Below are positions 8,530-16,574 of a stretch of 64,000 nucleotides of DNA, one piece after another. The stretch spans positions 4,712,001 through 4,776,000 of the forward strand of contig NZ_RKQF01000001.1 in NCBI RefSeq assembly GCF_003814875.1, in the 5' to 3' direction. Made by a program: the position numbers and the translations under genes. The notes below the pieces were generated by a model. That model had not been told where the DNA came from and did no database searches. It worked only from the letters and a program-made list of their open reading frames with translations. The number at the start of each line of letters is the position of its first letter. The first letter of the stretch is position 1. Source of the stretch: Streptomyces sp. Ag109_O5-1. Lineage in GTDB: Bacteria > Actinomycetota > Actinomycetes > Streptomycetales > Streptomycetaceae.

Positions 8530-9978
8530 TCAGACCTCGCTGCCGGTCTTCCGTGTGTGCAGCTGCCGTGCGACCTCGGCGATCGACCCCGAAAGGGACG
8601 GATACACGGTGAACGCGTTCGCGATCTGTTCGACCGTCAGATTGTTGTCGACGGCGATCGAGATCGGATGGATGAGCTCCGAGGCGCGCGGCGACACGAC
8701 CACACCGCCCACCACGATCCCCGTCCCCGGCCGGCAGAACAGCTTCACGAAGCCGTCCCGGATGCCCTGCATCTTGGCGCGCGGGTTGCGCAGCAGCGGC
8801 AGCTTCACCACCCGGGCGTCGATCTTCCCGGCGTCCACGTCCGCCTGCGTGTAGCCCACCGTCGCGATCTCCGGATCGGTGAACACGTTGGACGACACGG
8901 TCTTCAGGTTCAGCGGCGCCACGGCATCACCGAGGAAGTGGTACATGGCGATACGCCCCTGCATGGCGGCCACCGACGCGAGAGCGAAGACACCGGTCAC
9001 GTCACCCGCCGCATACACACCCGGCGCGCTCGTCCGGCTCACCTTGTCGGTCCAGATGTGCCCGGAGTCGCGCAGCTTGACGCCCGCCTCCTCCAGCCCC
9101 AGCCCCGCGCTGTTCGGAATGGCACCCACGGCCATCAGACAGTGCGACCCGCTGATGACCCGCCCGTCCGCGAGCGTGACCTCGACCCGGTCCCCCACCC
9201 GCTTGGCGGCGGCCGCACGCGACCGGGCCATGACGTTCATGCCACGCCGCCGGAAGACGTCCTCCAGCACAGCCGCCGCGTCCGGGTCCTCACCGGGCAG
9301 TACCCGGTCCCGCGAAGACACCAGCGTGACCTTCGACCCCAGCGCCTGATAGGCACCGGCGAACTCGGCACCGGTCACACCCGACCCGACCACGATGAGC
9401 TCCTCGGGCAGCTCGGTCAGGTCGTACACCTGCGTCCAGTTCAGGATCCGCTCGCCGTCGGGCAGGGCGTCGGGCACCTCACGGGGATGACCACCGGTGG
9501 CGATCAGCACCGCGTCCGCGACGAGGGTCTCCTCACTGCCGTCCGCGGCGGTGACGACGACCTTCCGCGACCCGTCCAGGGCCTGCATGCCCTCCAGCCG
9601 CCCCCGCCCCCGCATGACCCGCGCACCCGCACGCGTCACCGAGGCCGTGATGTCGTGCGACTGGGCGAGCGCAAGCCGCTTGACCCGCCGGTTGACCTTC
9701 CCCAGATCGACCCCGACCACCCGCGCCGCCTGCTCCAGGGGCGGGGTGTCATCGGCGACGATGATCCCCAGCTCTTCGTACGACGAATCGAAGGTCGTCA
9801 TGACCTCGGCCGTAGCGATAAGGGTCTTCGACGGCACACAGTCGGTCAGCACCGACGCCCCGCCCAGACCGTCGCAGTCGACGACGGTCACCTCCGCGCC
9901 GAGCTGCGCGGCCACCAGCGCCGCTTCATAGCCGCCGGGTCCGCCACCGATGATCACGATCCGAGTCACGTACTCCAT
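8530..9978 (-). CDS. lpdA: LpdA-type NAD(P)H quinone dehydrogenase (flavoprotein disulfide reductase family)
   Basis: A 482-residue FAD/NAD protein of the lipoamide dehydrogenase fold. It has the FAD motif IVIIGGGPGGYEAAL at the N terminus, a second Rossmann motif VVGSGVTGAEFAG near residue 180, and a C-terminal dimerisation domain. The redox segment reads GGASVLTDCVPSK, so the first cysteine of the family's CxxxxC pair is missing. This is the pattern of M. tuberculosis LpdA (Rv3303c), a quinone reductase, and argues against lipoamide dehydrogenase activity. ATG 9978 gives MEYVTRIV; the GTG four codons downstream is an alternative start. It is divergent from the cyclotransferase-like gene. 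Confidence 0.85.
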   Translation of the reverse strand: MEYVTRIVIIGGGPGGYEAALVAAQLGAEVTVVDCDGLGGASVLTDCVPSKTLIATAEVMTTFDSSYEELGIIVADDTPPLEQAARVVGVDLGKVNRRVKRLALAQSHDITASVTRAGARVMRGRGRLEGMQALDGSRKVVVTAADGSEETLVADAVLIATGGHPREVPDALPDGERILNWTQVYDLTELPEELIVVGSGVTGAEFAGAYQALGSKVTLVSSRDRVLPGEDPDAAAVLEDVFRRRGMNVMARSRAAAAKRVGDRVEVTLADGRVISGSHCLMAVGAIPNSAGLGLEEAGVKLRDSGHIWTDKVSRTSAPGVYAAGDVTGVFALASVAAMQGRIAMYHFLGDAVAPLNLKTVSSNVFTDPEIATVGYTQADVDAGKIDARVVKLPLLRNPRAKMQGIRDGFVKLFCRPGTGIVVGGVVVSPRASELIHPISIAVDNNLTVEQIANAFTVYPSLSGSIAEVARQLHTRKTGSEV

Positions 9979-10074
9979 TGTCCCGCACGCCTCAAGGTGC
10001 TACTGCCCGGGGGCGGCACCCGGTGCTTCCTGGGGCAGGAGTGACGCGCGGGACGGCTGCCGTACCCTCTCTCC

Positions 10075-10515
10075 ATGTCGTCGCTCTACGCCGCGTATGC
10101 CGGCAATCTCGACGCGCGGCTGATGTCCCGCCGCGCCCCGCACTCCCCCCTGCGCGCCACCGGATGGCTGAACGGTTGGCGGCTGACCTTCGGCGGGGAG
10201 CAGATGGGCTGGGAAGGCGCGCTGGCGACGATCGTCGAGGACCCCCTCTCCCAGGTCTTCGTCGGCCTCTACGACATCGCGCCGATGGACGAGGAGTCCA
10301 TGGACCGCTGGGAGGGCGTCGGCCTGGGCATCTACCGCCGCGCCCGGGTCCGTGTCCACACCCTGGAGGGCGAGGAGACCGCCTGGCTCTACGTCCTGGA
10401 CGGCTACGAGGGCGGCCTCCCGTCCGCGCGCTACCTGGGCGAGGTCGCGGACGCGGCGGAATCGGCGGGAGCGCCCCACGACTACGTGATGGAGCTGCGC
10501 AAGCGCCCCTGCTGA
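10075..10515 (+). CDS. Gamma-glutamylcyclotransferase-like protein
   Basis: A 146-residue protein beginning SSLYAAYAGNLDARLM, which matches the Y-x-x-Y-G-S-N substrate loop of the gamma-glutamylcyclotransferase/AIG2-like fold with Ala in place of the first Gly. The protein continues with a small beta-barrel (VFVGLYDIAPMDEESMDRWEG), where an acidic residue of the DEES segment would be the catalytic candidate, and a Tyr-rich C-terminal strand (AWLYVLDGYEGG). Members cleave gamma-glutamyl amines or peptides; the substrate here is unknown. It stands alone, divergent from lpdA and 195 bp before pnp. Confidence 0.72.
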   Translation: MSSLYAAYAGNLDARLMSRRAPHSPLRATGWLNGWRLTFGGEQMGWEGALATIVEDPLSQVFVGLYDIAPMDEESMDRWEGVGLGIYRRARVRVHTLEGEETAWLYVLDGYEGGLPSARYLGEVADAAESAGAPHDYVMELRKRPC

Positions 10516-10673
10516 GGCGGGCCGCAACGGCCGGTGGCCGGCTGATCGACAAGGGCATCGCCTCCTGATCTCCCACGACGAGGACGTACGCATCACCGAC
10601 GAGTGACCACCCTCACCCGCACCCCTCGTTGGAAACGACAAGACAACGATCGCCATCCCGTGACCTCCGTCAT

Positions 10674-10685
10674 CTACGCGCGTAG
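10674..10685. promoter_or_regulatory. Nucleoside-regulon operator, pnp copy
   Basis: A perfect 12-bp palindrome CTACGCGCGTAG, 25 bp before the pnp GTG. A TACTCT hexamer at 10698-10703 would place the transcript start at about the GTG itself, so the palindrome covers the -35 region. Identical or near-identical copies occur before deoC, add, the nucleoside ABC operon and both BMP lipoprotein genes. Confidence 0.8.
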
Positions 10686-10710
10686 GCCCAGACCAGCTAC
10701 TCTCATCGGC

Positions 10711-11535
10711 GTGAACGCATCTCTTCTTCCGGACGACATCCAGGGCGACCCCCACGCCGCCGCCGACGCGGCCGCCGCTCGCCTGCGCGAGCTCACGGGC
10801 GCCGACACCCACGACGTCGCCCTCGTGATGGGCTCCGGCTGGGCTCCGGCCGTCGACGCCCTGGGCGCTCCCGACGCCGAGTTCCAGGTCACCGAGCTGC
10901 CCGGCTTCCCGCCGCCGGCCGTCGAGGGGCACGGGGGCAAGATCCGCTCCTACGCCATCGGTGACAAGCGCGCGCTGGTCTTCCTGGGCCGCACGCACTA
11001 CTACGAGGGCCGGGGCGTGGCCGCCGTCGCACACGGCGTCCGCACCGCCGTGGCCGCCGGCTGCAAGACGATCGTCCTCACCAACGGCTGCGGCGGCCTG
11101 CGCGAGGGCATGCGCCCCGGCCAGCCGGTCCTGATCAGCGACCACATCAACCTGACGGCGACCTCCCCCATCGTCGGCGCCAACTTCGTCGACCTCACCG
11201 ATCTCTACTCCCCCCGCCTGCGCACCCTGTGCAAGGAGATCGACCCCAGCCTCGAAGAGGGCGTCTACGCCCAGTTCCCCGGCCCGCACTACGAGACCCC
11301 GGCCGAGATCCGCATGGCCCGCGTGATCGGCGCGGACCTGGTGGGCATGTCGACGGTCCTCGAAGCGATCGCCGCGCGCGAGGCGGGCGCCGAGGTGCTG
11401 GGCATCTCGCTGGTGACCAACCTCGCCGCGGGCATGACGGGCGAGCCGCTGAACCACGAGGAGGTCCTGCAGGCGGGTAGGGACAGTGCCGCGCAGATGG
11501 GTTCCTTGCTGGCGCAGGTACTGGGCAGGCTCTGA
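10711..11535 (+). CDS. pnp: Purine nucleoside phosphorylase
   Basis: It cleaves purine (deoxy)ribonucleosides with phosphate to the base and (deoxy)ribose 1-phosphate. At 274 residues it belongs to the trimeric class. Motifs are VMGSGW (phosphate loop), FLGRTHYYEG, LTNGCGGLREG, PGPHYETPAEIRM and GMSTVLEA. The base-contacting Asn lies in SLVTNLAAGMTG, which is typical of 6-oxopurine-specific enzymes. The open frame extends upstream to 10603, but GTG 10711 gives the family length and follows the operator and promoter closely, suggesting a leaderless mRNA. The mutase gene downstream would process its product. Confidence 0.94.
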   Translation: MNASLLPDDIQGDPHAAADAAAARLRELTGADTHDVALVMGSGWAPAVDALGAPDAEFQVTELPGFPPPAVEGHGGKIRSYAIGDKRALVFLGRTHYYEGRGVAAVAHGVRTAVAAGCKTIVLTNGCGGLREGMRPGQPVLISDHINLTATSPIVGANFVDLTDLYSPRLRTLCKEIDPSLEEGVYAQFPGPHYETPAEIRMARVIGADLVGMSTVLEAIAAREAGAEVLGISLVTNLAAGMTGEPLNHEEVLQAGRDSAAQMGSLLAQVLGRL

Positions 11536-11585
11536 AGGACGCCGTAGGGGGTGCCACGTACGGTCGTAAAGCGTCTACGGGCTCG

Positions 11586-11637
11586 TGGTGGCTGGTCGCG
11601 CAGTTCCCCGCGCCCCTGACGGGGCGCTGCAGCCACC
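11586..11637 (+). repeat. Dispersed intergenic repeat, copy 3 (full hairpin)
   Basis: This is the best-formed copy of the family: outer arms GTGGCTG (11588-11594) and CAGCCAC (11630-11636), inner arms CGCCCC (11611-11616) and GGGGCG (11621-11626) around a TGAC loop, with the conserved core GGTCGCGCAGTTCCCCGC. It lies 50 bp behind the pnp stop codon and could work as a terminator or mRNA stabiliser. Confidence 0.75.
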
Positions 11638-11730
11638 GTCCGGCAGACAGGCGACGACGAACCCGGGGCGCCGCAGTCACCGTCTCCGAGGTTGGTGGGA
11701 CTCTGGAGCCGCCCACGGCGGGAAGGGGAC

Positions 11731-11826
11731 GGGGTGGGGAGTCTCCGCCCGCAGCGGTCGGCGTTCGACACCCCGCGCAACCCGAGAGACAGCACCACCG
11801 GTCCGAGGACGGAGACTCCCCTCCCC
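11731..11826. repeat. Long inverted repeat upstream of the mutase gene
   Basis: The arm at 11731-11747 (GGGGTGGGGAGTCTCCG) pairs with 11810-11826 with one mismatch, enclosing 62 bp. The structure ends 98 bp before the mutase start, so an RNA leader would fold into a large stem. It is not a simple terminator because the loop is long. Confidence 0.6.
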
Positions 11827-11924
11827 GGCCCACCCACCACCCGTAGGCGCCACGCGCACCCCCACCGAAGCCGCACCGGCGCCGCAGGCATCCACGCGAA
11901 CCACCCGAGACCAGGAGACCGACC

Positions 11925-13556
11925 GTGCAAGACGATCTCATCGCCCGGGCCAGGACCTGGCTCGCCGAGGACCCCGACCCGGACACCCGCGACGAGCTGG
12001 CCAAGCTCATCGACACCGGCGACGCGGAGGAACTGTCGGCCCGATTCGCCGGCACGCTGCAGTTCGGCACCGCCGGCCTGCGCGGTGAGCTGGGCGCCGG
12101 CCCGATGCGCATGAACCGCGCCGTCGTGATCCGCGCCGCGGCCGGTCTCGCCGCGTACCTGAAGAAGCAGGGCCAGGGCACCGGCACCGTCGTCATCGGC
12201 TACGACGCCCGCCACAAGTCCGCCGACTTCGCCCGGGACACCGCCGCCGTGATGACGGGCGCCGGCCTCCGTGCGGCCGTGCTCCCCCGCCCCCTGCCCA
12301 CCCCCGTCCTGGCGTTCGCCATACGCCACCTGGGCGCGGTCGCCGGCATCGAGGTCACCGCCAGCCACAACCCGCCCCGCGACAACGGCTACAAGGTCTA
12401 CCTCGGCGACGGCTCCCAGATCGTCCCGCCGGCAGACGCGGAGATCGCGGCCGAGATCGACGCGATCGCGAGCCTGCACGACGTCCCCCGCCCGGACACC
12501 GGCTGGGAAACCCTCGACGACACCGTCCTGGACGCCTACCTGGCCCGTACGGACGCCGTCCTGGCCCCCGGCTCCCCCCGCACCGCCCGCACGGTCTACA
12601 CGGCCATGCACGGCGTGGGCAGGGACACCCTCCTCGCCGCCTTCGCCCGCGCCGGCTTCCCCACCCCCGTCCTCGTCGCCGCTCAGGCCGACCCGGACCC
12701 GGACTTCCCGACCGTCGCCTTCCCCAACCCGGAAGAACCCGGCGCGATGGACCTCTCCTTCGCCCAGGCCCGCGAGACGGACCCCGACCTGATCATCGCC
12801 AACGACCCCGACGCGGACCGCTGCGCGGTGGCCGTCAAGGACGGCGACGCCTGGCGCATGCTCCGCGGCGACGAGGTCGGCTCCCTCCTCGCCGCCCACC
12901 TGGTCCGCCGCGGCGCGACCGGCGTGTTCGCCGAGTCGATCGTCTCCTCCTCCCTCCTCGGCCGGATCGCCGAGAAGGCGGGACTGCCGTACGAGGAGAC
13001 CCTCACCGGCTTCAAGTGGATCGCCCGAGTGGACGGCCTGCGCTACGGCTACGAGGAGGCCCTCGGCTACTGCGTCGACCCGGAGGGCGTCCGCGACAAG
13101 GACGGCATCACCGCGGCCCTCCTGATCACGGAACTCGCCTCACAGCTCAAGGAGGAGAACCGCACCCTCCTCGACCTCCTCGACGACCTCGCCGTGGAAC
13201 ACGGCCTGCACGCCACCGACCAGCTCTCGGTCCGCGTCCAGGACCTCTCCCTCATCGCCGACGCGATGCGGCGCCTGCGCGAGCAGCCCCCCACCGAACT
13301 CGCGGGCCGCGCCGTCACCAGGGCCGAGGACCTCACCCAGGGCACCGACAAGCTGCCCCCCACCGACGGCCTGCGCTACACCCTCACCGGCGCCCGGGTC
13401 ATCGTCCGCCCCAGCGGCACCGAGCCCAAGCTGAAGTGCTACCTGGAGGTCGTGGTCCCGGTGGCCGCGCACGCCGGCCTCCCGGCGGCCCACGCCGAGG
13501 CGGCCCGCACCCTGGCCGCGATCAAGCACGACCTGTCGGCGGCGGCCGGCATCTGA
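11925..13556 (+). CDS. Phosphohexomutase/phosphopentomutase (alpha-D-phosphohexomutase superfamily)
   Basis: A 543-residue enzyme that moves a phosphate between C1 and C5/C6 of a sugar. The active-site phosphoserine is in EVTASHNPPRDNGYKVY near residue 145. The metal loop is NDPDADRCAV, the sugar loop region GFKWIARVDG, and the phosphate-binding loop RPSGTEPKLKCYLE near the C terminus. Length and the ASHNPPRDNGYK variant fit the PGM2-like branch, which contains phosphopentomutases. Beside pnp and within a nucleoside catabolic set, conversion of ribose 1-phosphate to ribose 5-phosphate is the likeliest role. Annotation as phosphomannomutase would rest on superfamily similarity only. GTG start with AGGAG nine bases before it. 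Confidence 0.85.
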   Translation: MQDDLIARARTWLAEDPDPDTRDELAKLIDTGDAEELSARFAGTLQFGTAGLRGELGAGPMRMNRAVVIRAAAGLAAYLKKQGQGTGTVVIGYDARHKSADFARDTAAVMTGAGLRAAVLPRPLPTPVLAFAIRHLGAVAGIEVTASHNPPRDNGYKVYLGDGSQIVPPADAEIAAEIDAIASLHDVPRPDTGWETLDDTVLDAYLARTDAVLAPGSPRTARTVYTAMHGVGRDTLLAAFARAGFPTPVLVAAQADPDPDFPTVAFPNPEEPGAMDLSFAQARETDPDLIIANDPDADRCAVAVKDGDAWRMLRGDEVGSLLAAHLVRRGATGVFAESIVSSSLLGRIAEKAGLPYEETLTGFKWIARVDGLRYGYEEALGYCVDPEGVRDKDGITAALLITELASQLKEENRTLLDLLDDLAVEHGLHATDQLSVRVQDLSLIADAMRRLREQPPTELAGRAVTRAEDLTQGTDKLPPTDGLRYTLTGARVIVRPSGTEPKLKCYLEVVVPVAAHAGLPAAHAEAARTLAAIKHDLSAAAGI

Positions 13557-13557
13557 C

Positions 13558-13600
13558 ACCCCGTGGGGGTGCCTCCCCGCCCGGGGGCACCCCAACGGGT
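13558..13600 (+). terminator. Terminator hairpin after the mutase
   Basis: Directly behind the stop codon, CCCGTGGGGGTGCC pairs with GGGCACCCCAACGGG around a C-rich loop. There is no U-tract. It would end the pnp/mutase transcript before the membrane mannosyltransferase gene. Confidence 0.65.
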
Positions 13601-13733
13601 GATTTCGCGGCGGCGACCGCCCCACCCACCGCTCCCCGCCCCGGCTCCCGGGGAACGGTGAACCGGTACCGAACGAACCGCTGCCGAACGCACCGGTACC
13701 GCCCGCCGCAGCCGTCGCACTGGAGCCGCCGCC

Positions 13734-14921
13734 GTGTCCTCGACCGCCCCCGACACCGTCCCCAGCGGGCACATCCCGGGCACCCGACGACGACCCCACC
13801 GACCCATGGCGCCCGTCCCCCGGCACGCGCTGCGCCGGGCGGCTCCCGCACTCGCCGCGTATCTCGCCGTACGGCTGACCGGGCTGGCGTTCTTCGCCGT
13901 CTGGGCGCACCGGCGGCACCACGGGGTGTGGCCGATGCTGGCGACGCAGTGGGACTCCCGCTGGTATCTCGGGATCGCCGACCACGGGTACGCGCACGAG
14001 CTGGGCCTCGCGTACGACCACAACAACCTGGCGTTCTTCCCGCTGTACCCGCTGCTGGTGAAGGCCGTCGCCGTGCTGACCCCGGGCACCCGGGCCAGCA
14101 CCGGTCTGGGCATCGCCATGCTCGCGTCGCTCCTCGCGGCCTGGGGGGTGTTCGCGGTGGGCGACCGGGTGGCCGGGCGTCGCACAGGGGTGCTGCTCAC
14201 GGTGTTGTGGGCGGCGTACCCGGTGGCTCTGGTCCAGTGGATGGGGTACACCGAGTCGCTGTTCACGGCGTTCGCCGCGTGGACGCTGTACGCGGTGCTG
14301 GACGAACGCTGGCTGTGGGCGGCGGCGGGCTCGGTCCTCGCCGGGCTGACCCGGCCGACGGGCATCGCACTGGCCGCGGCCGTCACCGTGACCGCGCTGC
14401 TCTCCCTGCGCTCCCGCTTCTCGGCACGCGCCCTGACGGCGGCTCTCGCGGCCCCGCTCGGCTGGTGCGCGTACGTCGGCTGGGTGGGGCTCAGACTCGG
14501 CCGCTGGGACGGCTATTTCGCCGTACAGCGGATGTGGCACAACGAGCTGGACGGCGGGGCGCAGACCGTGCGCTGGCTGCGGCAGCTGTTCGGGCAGGTC
14601 TCGCGGCCGGAGCTGTTCCTGGTCGTGGTGAGCCTGACGATGCTGGTGTCGGTGGTGCTGTTCGGGTGCGCGGTGTGGGACCGGCAGCCGGTGCCGCTGC
14701 TGGTGTTCACCGGAGTCCTCCTGGTGATCGTGCTGGCCAGCGGCGGCGTCTACTTCCCGCGCGCCCGCTTCCTCCTCCCCGGCTTCCCGCTGCTGCTGCC
14801 GGTCGCCGGGTATCTCGCCCGCGCCTCGGGACGACTGCGCGCGCTCGTACTGGCGGCGACGGTCCTGGGATCCGCGTACTTCGGGGCGTACATGCTGCTG
14901 GTGTGGCCGAGCGCGCCGTGA
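13734..14921 (+). CDS. PIG-V-like membrane mannosyltransferase
   Basis: A 395-residue polytopic protein with about nine to ten transmembrane helices after a 33-residue basic cytoplasmic N terminus. The first loop carries WDSRWYLGIADHGY and AFFPLYPLLVKAV, the acidic-plus-Trp signature of GT-C mannosyltransferases related to GPI mannosyltransferase 2 (PIG-V). In actinobacteria such proteins use polyprenyl-phosphate sugars to decorate proteins or envelope glycans at the outer membrane face. The GTG at 13734 is preferred for its position just before the basic segment; a later ATG at 13806 is possible. It converges on the sortase-like lipoprotein gene with only 25 bp between them. Confidence 0.78.
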   Translation: MSSTAPDTVPSGHIPGTRRRPHRPMAPVPRHALRRAAPALAAYLAVRLTGLAFFAVWAHRRHHGVWPMLATQWDSRWYLGIADHGYAHELGLAYDHNNLAFFPLYPLLVKAVAVLTPGTRASTGLGIAMLASLLAAWGVFAVGDRVAGRRTGVLLTVLWAAYPVALVQWMGYTESLFTAFAAWTLYAVLDERWLWAAAGSVLAGLTRPTGIALAAAVTVTALLSLRSRFSARALTAALAAPLGWCAYVGWVGLRLGRWDGYFAVQRMWHNELDGGAQTVRWLRQLFGQVSRPELFLVVVSLTMLVSVVLFGCAVWDRQPVPLLVFTGVLLVIVLASGGVYFPRARFLLPGFPLLLPVAGYLARASGRLRALVLAATVLGSAYFGAYMLLVWPSAP

Positions 14922-14946
14922 CACCTGCCCCGCCCGGAGGCCTCGG

Positions 14947-15693
14947 TCAGAGCCGCACGAGGTAACTGAAGCCGGTGTCCGGGCCGACACAGGACTGGAG
15001 CGTGAGATCGCCCCAGTACAGCCCGGCCGCGGGTACTCCCCGGCCGGGGGTCACGTAGTCGGCGTACACCTCGTAGGTGTAGGTGCCCCTGGTGGTGGTG
15101 AGGGTGACCCGGGTGCCCTTGGGGAGCTGCGCGAAGCGGTCGTAGCCGCCGCAGTAGTCGTGGCCGACGATCACGACGGTGCGCAGCTTGTAGCCGTCCT
15201 CGCGGCCGATGTCGGGGCCGGTCCACTGCACGGCGTTCCGGCAGGCGTCGACGGCGTCCTGGCCCCCGCGGGCGACGTACGACGACCAGTCGCCGATGCG
15301 GATGACGGCGCGGCCGACGGCCGCGGTGAGGCCGGCGGCGGCCTTGGCCGTCGCCTTCGCGGAGGCGGTGGGCGAAGGGGACGGGGTCCGGGAGAGATCG
15401 GGCCCCTTGACGCGGGTGGCCGCGGGGGTGGGCGACCGGGTCGTAGCCGTCGGCGCGGGCACGGGCACGATACGGGTGCGCGTGCGGGTGGCGCTCGGGG
15501 AGGGCGACGCGTGGGCGGGCGGTACGGCACGGCCGGTGTCCCCCGCCGCGACGGCGGCACCGGACCACGTGGCCGACGCCGTGTCGCCCGTCCGTGCCGC
15601 GTCCACCCCCTCCGCCTCCGCGCAGCCGGCGAGCAGGATCCCGGCGAGCAGGGCGACGAGTGCCCGCAGCGCCCGTCCCGGACCGGCCGTCAC
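14947..15693 (-). CDS. Sortase-like lipoprotein with intact catalytic residues
   Basis: A 248-residue exported protein. The N terminus RALRALVALLAGILLAGC is a lipoprotein signal with a lipobox Cys near residue 23, followed by a 90-residue Pro/Thr/Ser/Ala linker that would span the wall. The C-terminal 130 residues form a sortase fold: VIVGHDYCGGYDRFAQL holds the catalytic His, DLTLQSC the nucleophile Cys, and the final YLVRL the Arg. Its GTG overlaps the pstB stop codon (GTGA), so the two are translationally coupled. It is the last gene of the pst-like surface cluster and may attach one of that cluster's proteins. Sortase subclass (E or F) is not certain. Confidence 0.75.
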   Translation of the reverse strand: MTAGPGRALRALVALLAGILLAGCAEAEGVDAARTGDTASATWSGAAVAAGDTGRAVPPAHASPSPSATRTRTRIVPVPAPTATTRSPTPAATRVKGPDLSRTPSPSPTASAKATAKAAAGLTAAVGRAVIRIGDWSSYVARGGQDAVDACRNAVQWTGPDIGREDGYKLRTVVIVGHDYCGGYDRFAQLPKGTRVTLTTTRGTYTYEVYADYVTPGRGVPAAGLYWGDLTLQSCVGPDTGFSYLVRL

Positions 15694-16535
15694 CCGAACC
15701 GTCCGTTCACGTAGTCCGACGTGCGCTCGTCCTGCGGGGAGTCGAACATCGCGTCCGTGTCACCGTGTTCGACGATCACACCCGGAGTGCCCTGGGCGGC
15801 GAGGAAGAACGCGCACTTGTCGGAGACCCGGACCGCCTGCTGCATGTTGTGGGTGACGATGACGATGGTCACCTCGGACTTGAGCTCGGCGATGGTCTCC
15901 TCGATGCGCCGGGTGGAGGTCGGGTCGAGGGCGGAGCAGGGTTCGTCCATCAGCAGCACCCTGGGTCGTACGGCCAGCGAGCGGGCGATGCACAGGCGTT
16001 GCTGCTGACCGCCGGAGAGCGCGCCGCCGGGCTGGCGGAGCCGGTCCCTGACCTCTTTCCACAGGCCGCCCTTGGTCAGGCACTCCTCGACCAGGTCGTC
16101 CTTGTTCTCGCGGGTCGCCTTCACGCCGTTGAGCCTGAGTCCGGCCACGACGTTGTCGTAGATCGACATCGCCGGGAACGGATTGGGCTTCTGGAAGACC
16201 ATGCCGATCTCACGGCGGGCGTGGGTGATGCGGCGGCCGCGGTCGTAGATGTCGTCGCCGTCGAGCAGCACGCGGCCGGAGAGCGAGGCGGAGCCGATCA
16301 GCTCGTGCATCCGGTTGAGGATGCGCAGGAAGGTCGACTTGCCGCAGCCGGACGGGCCGATGAGCGCGGTCACCCGGCGGGCGGGCATGGTCAGCGAGAC
16401 CCGGTCGAGGACCTTGTGGTCGCCGAACCAGGCGGAGACCTCCTCGGCCTGGAGGGTGGCCGGTCCGGCGGCGGGTCCGGCGCCGGGGACGACGGCCGGC
16501 TGGACGATCGTGTCGATGAAGTCGGACGACGACAC
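15690..16535 (-). CDS. pstB: Phosphate-type ABC transporter ATP-binding protein
   Basis: A 281-residue ATPase. It has Walker A GPSGCGKSTFLRILNRM, the PstB-specific FQKPNPFPAMSIYDNV Q-loop region, the signature GGALSGGQQQRLCIARSLA, Walker B VLLMDEPCSALDP and the switch THNMQQAVR. It would drive the PstC/PstA permease encoded at 24574-27139. It is separated from those genes by 8 kb of surface-protein and sortase genes on the same strand, instead of lying directly after pstA as in ordinary pst operons. GTG 16535 has GGGAG upstream. A 4-bp overlap couples it to the sortase-like lipoprotein gene. Confidence 0.9.
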   Translation of the reverse strand: MSSSDFIDTIVQPAVVPGAGPAAGPATLQAEEVSAWFGDHKVLDRVSLTMPARRVTALIGPSGCGKSTFLRILNRMHELIGSASLSGRVLLDGDDIYDRGRRITHARREIGMVFQKPNPFPAMSIYDNVVAGLRLNGVKATRENKDDLVEECLTKGGLWKEVRDRLRQPGGALSGGQQQRLCIARSLAVRPRVLLMDEPCSALDPTSTRRIEETIAELKSEVTIVIVTHNMQQAVRVSDKCAFFLAAQGTPGVIVEHGDTDAMFDSPQDERTSDYVNGRFG

Positions 16536-16574
16536 CGTGCATCAACTCCCGTATCAGAACGCTATTTCATGGGG

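Larger units (their letters stand above)
11536..11924. other. Intergenic region between pnp and the mutase
   Basis: 389 bp without a credible gene. Its left part holds repeat copy 3. Its centre holds a long inverted repeat (11731-11747 with 11810-11826, 16 of 17 bases paired). The right end carries an AGGAG site for the mutase. No CTACGCGCGTAG operator is present, so the mutase is either read through from pnp or has a separate promoter. Confidence 0.6.
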
